Assembly: GCA_022641835.1 (NCBI GenBank)
Contig: CP048725.1
Span: 186,001 to 250,000, forward strand
DNA length: 64,000 nucleotides
Origin: Petasospora fabianii
Taxonomy: Eukaryota > Ascomycota > Saccharomycetes > Phaffomycetales > Wickerhamomycetaceae
Direction: 5' to 3'
Shown here: positions 62,689 to 64,000 of the stretch, piece by piece
How positions within the stretch are numbered: the first letter of the stretch is position 1
Layout of the letters: every line of letters begins with the position of its first letter
The notes under the pieces: model-generated
The model's input: only the letters and a program-made list of their open reading frames with translations
The model's database searches: none
Told to the model about the DNA's origin: nothing
Made by a program: the position numbers and the translations under genes

Positions 62689-64000
62689 ATGGTACCTTCT
62701 AGTCACATTTTCACCGCCTTGACGCTTTCCGCCACGCTCGTGTTGGCGACCCCTCCAGCTTGTTTCCTTGCCTGTACGGGAACTGTTGCCAGATGGTGTA
62801 CACGAAACCATGCTGATTTTCCTTGTCTTTGTCACAATTCTGCCTCTATAATTGGTTGCTTGGTGGATATCTGTCCTGCTGGTGACTTCTTTAGTCTGAG
62901 AGATCACTTGTGGGGAACATGCGTCGAAAGACTCGGTACCACAACTTGGGAAAACGAGGCTCTTGACGATGATGACATGGACTACAAACTTTCAGACTAC
63001 TATGATGACTATGACGACGAAGATGATGACGAAGAGGATGACGATGATGCTTATGGTGTTGATGATAGTGATTGCGACGGCGATGATGAGGATTATGAAT
63101 ATCTTGAGGATGATGAATGTGAAGAATGCGGCACAGATGCTTATAACGATGATGACGGTGATTACGAAAACAGTGAAGACTACTACAAAGATGACGATGA
63201 CTACAACGATGACTATGATGACTTCAAGTATAACGAGGATGATTACGATGAGCCATCGGTGATCACTGATGCTGCCTTCCCCTCTGGGCAGCATGAAAGG
63301 AGGAGTCCCAATCGGCCCAGTGAATAATTACTTATTTGAAAGATCCCCAGCAGAGAGAATAAAGGTACCAAAGAAGGTCAAATCAAGCCACCGGCAGAAA
63401 GGTCTGAATAAAGCCAAAAAGAAGAAAATGAAACGTCCACACAATACACTACAGAAGCCTTCTTCACCGCTGAATCCTCTGAAGAATACAGCATCTGAGC
63501 AGTATGAACAGTATGTTGGGAATATTCATGACATGATTGTGGGAAACTCCCCCCATTTACACGGTGAAATATTTGCTTCTACTGCTGTTCAGCCTTCAAA
63601 GGATCCCCCTGTATTGATATCTGAATGGATCAGTAAAGGAGACTCTTCGGAAGAGGAATTGGGACAATTTGTTGATAACGAGATTGTTGCTGGGCAGGAT
63701 CAAAACAATGCCAGTAACGACGACGGCAGCGAAGACGAAAACGACACACAAATGGATGATGATGAGGATGATAATGAGAGTGGCGATGACGAAGAAAAGA
63801 CATCAACTGGCCCAATAACGAATGTGATTCATGCTGGCTCATCCAACATCCTTGAACACAAGCCATCGGGTAATGTGAATTATGTTGACAGATACGAGGG
63901 GGAGCCAGGTGACTATTATGTTGTGGAAAAGGGATCCAGAAAGGGATACTCACCAGGCGTGTATCATGAGGAAACGGCATCGGTAAACCACTCAGGGGGT
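62689..64000 (+). CDS. Secreted CFEM-domain protein with long acidic tail, 3' end outside window
   Basis: The N-terminus MVPSSHIFTALTLSATLVLA is a signal peptide. The CFEM domain follows with eight cysteines at 25, 29, 37, 46, 48, 57, 62 and 78 and Asp43 in ADFPCLC, the position that binds heme iron in Candida CFEM proteins. From about residue 93 the chain is a very acidic Asp/Glu/Tyr-rich tail. The first frame stops at 63327. From 63263 a second frame is open without a stop to the window edge, with similar acidic composition (for example DDDEDDNESGDDEE). A candidate 64-nt intron 63228-63291 (GTATAA...TGGGCAG) would join the two frames exactly, but its donor is weak and it lacks CTAAC. Otherwise a frameshift, or a separate gene from ATG 63269, must be assumed. 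Wall anchoring or heme/iron acquisition is inferred. Confidence 0.72.

Noticed and set aside
62963-63294. Low-complexity open frames (Met/Thr-rich and Ile/Val-rich) in the CFEM tail
   Set aside because: They are other-frame readings of the GAT/GAC/GAA repeats that encode the acidic tail.

Overview
This window is nuclear DNA of a budding yeast (Saccharomycotina). Short, mostly intron-poor genes for yeast-type proteins (RPB7, RPB2, MTR10, PNS1, FMP52, ISN1, GSY, AIM14, MRPL23, MRPL3, MRP20, MAK31) lie on both strands. Introns, where present, sit at the 5' ends of genes, use GTAAGT/GTGAGT/GTATGT donors and usually have a TACTAAC or CTAAC branch site 5-20 nt before the acceptor. A CIA30 gene (complex I assembly) argues against Saccharomycetaceae, which have lost complex I. 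CTG codons at conserved hydrophobic positions (for example in glycogen synthase) argue for Leu, not the CUG-Ser code. Several genes have more introns than is usual in yeasts, so I suggest an early- or mid-branching lineage but cannot name the species.

Layout. 0-29 kb is a compact housekeeping block: free-Met-R-SO reductase, RPB7 and MRPL23 (divergent), an F-box/LRR-like protein, a Pex11-like protein, an Mnn2-type mannosyltransferase, two tandem FMP52 copies, SME1 and MTR10 (divergent), PNS1 and CIA30 (divergent), RPS4, ISN1, a REEP/TB2-DP1 protein, RPB2 and MRP20 (divergent), and a GNAT acetyltransferase. A tRNA-Thr follows at 29.7 kb.

29.8-37.7 kb is unusual. A 3.9-kb gene-free stretch leads into two adjacent same-strand genes that I read as divergent paralogues. 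The first carries an HMG box split by an insertion of about 40 residues; the second keeps the layout but has lost the HMG signature residues. A long hairpin follows the second gene.

38-47 kb returns to ordinary genes: MRPL3, an orphan signal-peptide/single-TM acidic protein, UBC8 (four exons), a coiled-coil orphan, MAK31 and glycogen synthase. 47-60.6 kb is gene-poor: an Ada-type zinc domain plus AraC helix-turn-helix regulator lies between gene-free stretches of 3.6 and 4.3 kb, followed by AIM14/YNO1-like oxidase and another 2.4-kb gap. The window ends with a CaM-dependent protein kinase, tRNA-Met(CAT), and a secreted CFEM protein with an acidic tail that appears to continue in another frame to the edge.

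The genes do not form one pathway. They cover transcription and splicing (RPB2, RPB7, SME1, MTR10), mitochondrial translation and complex I assembly, glycogen and gluconeogenic control (GSY, UBC8), membranes and wall (MNN2, PNS1, REEP, CFEM) and regulation (HMG pair, Ada/AraC, CMK). I saw no transposon, retroelement, CRISPR array or rRNA gene.
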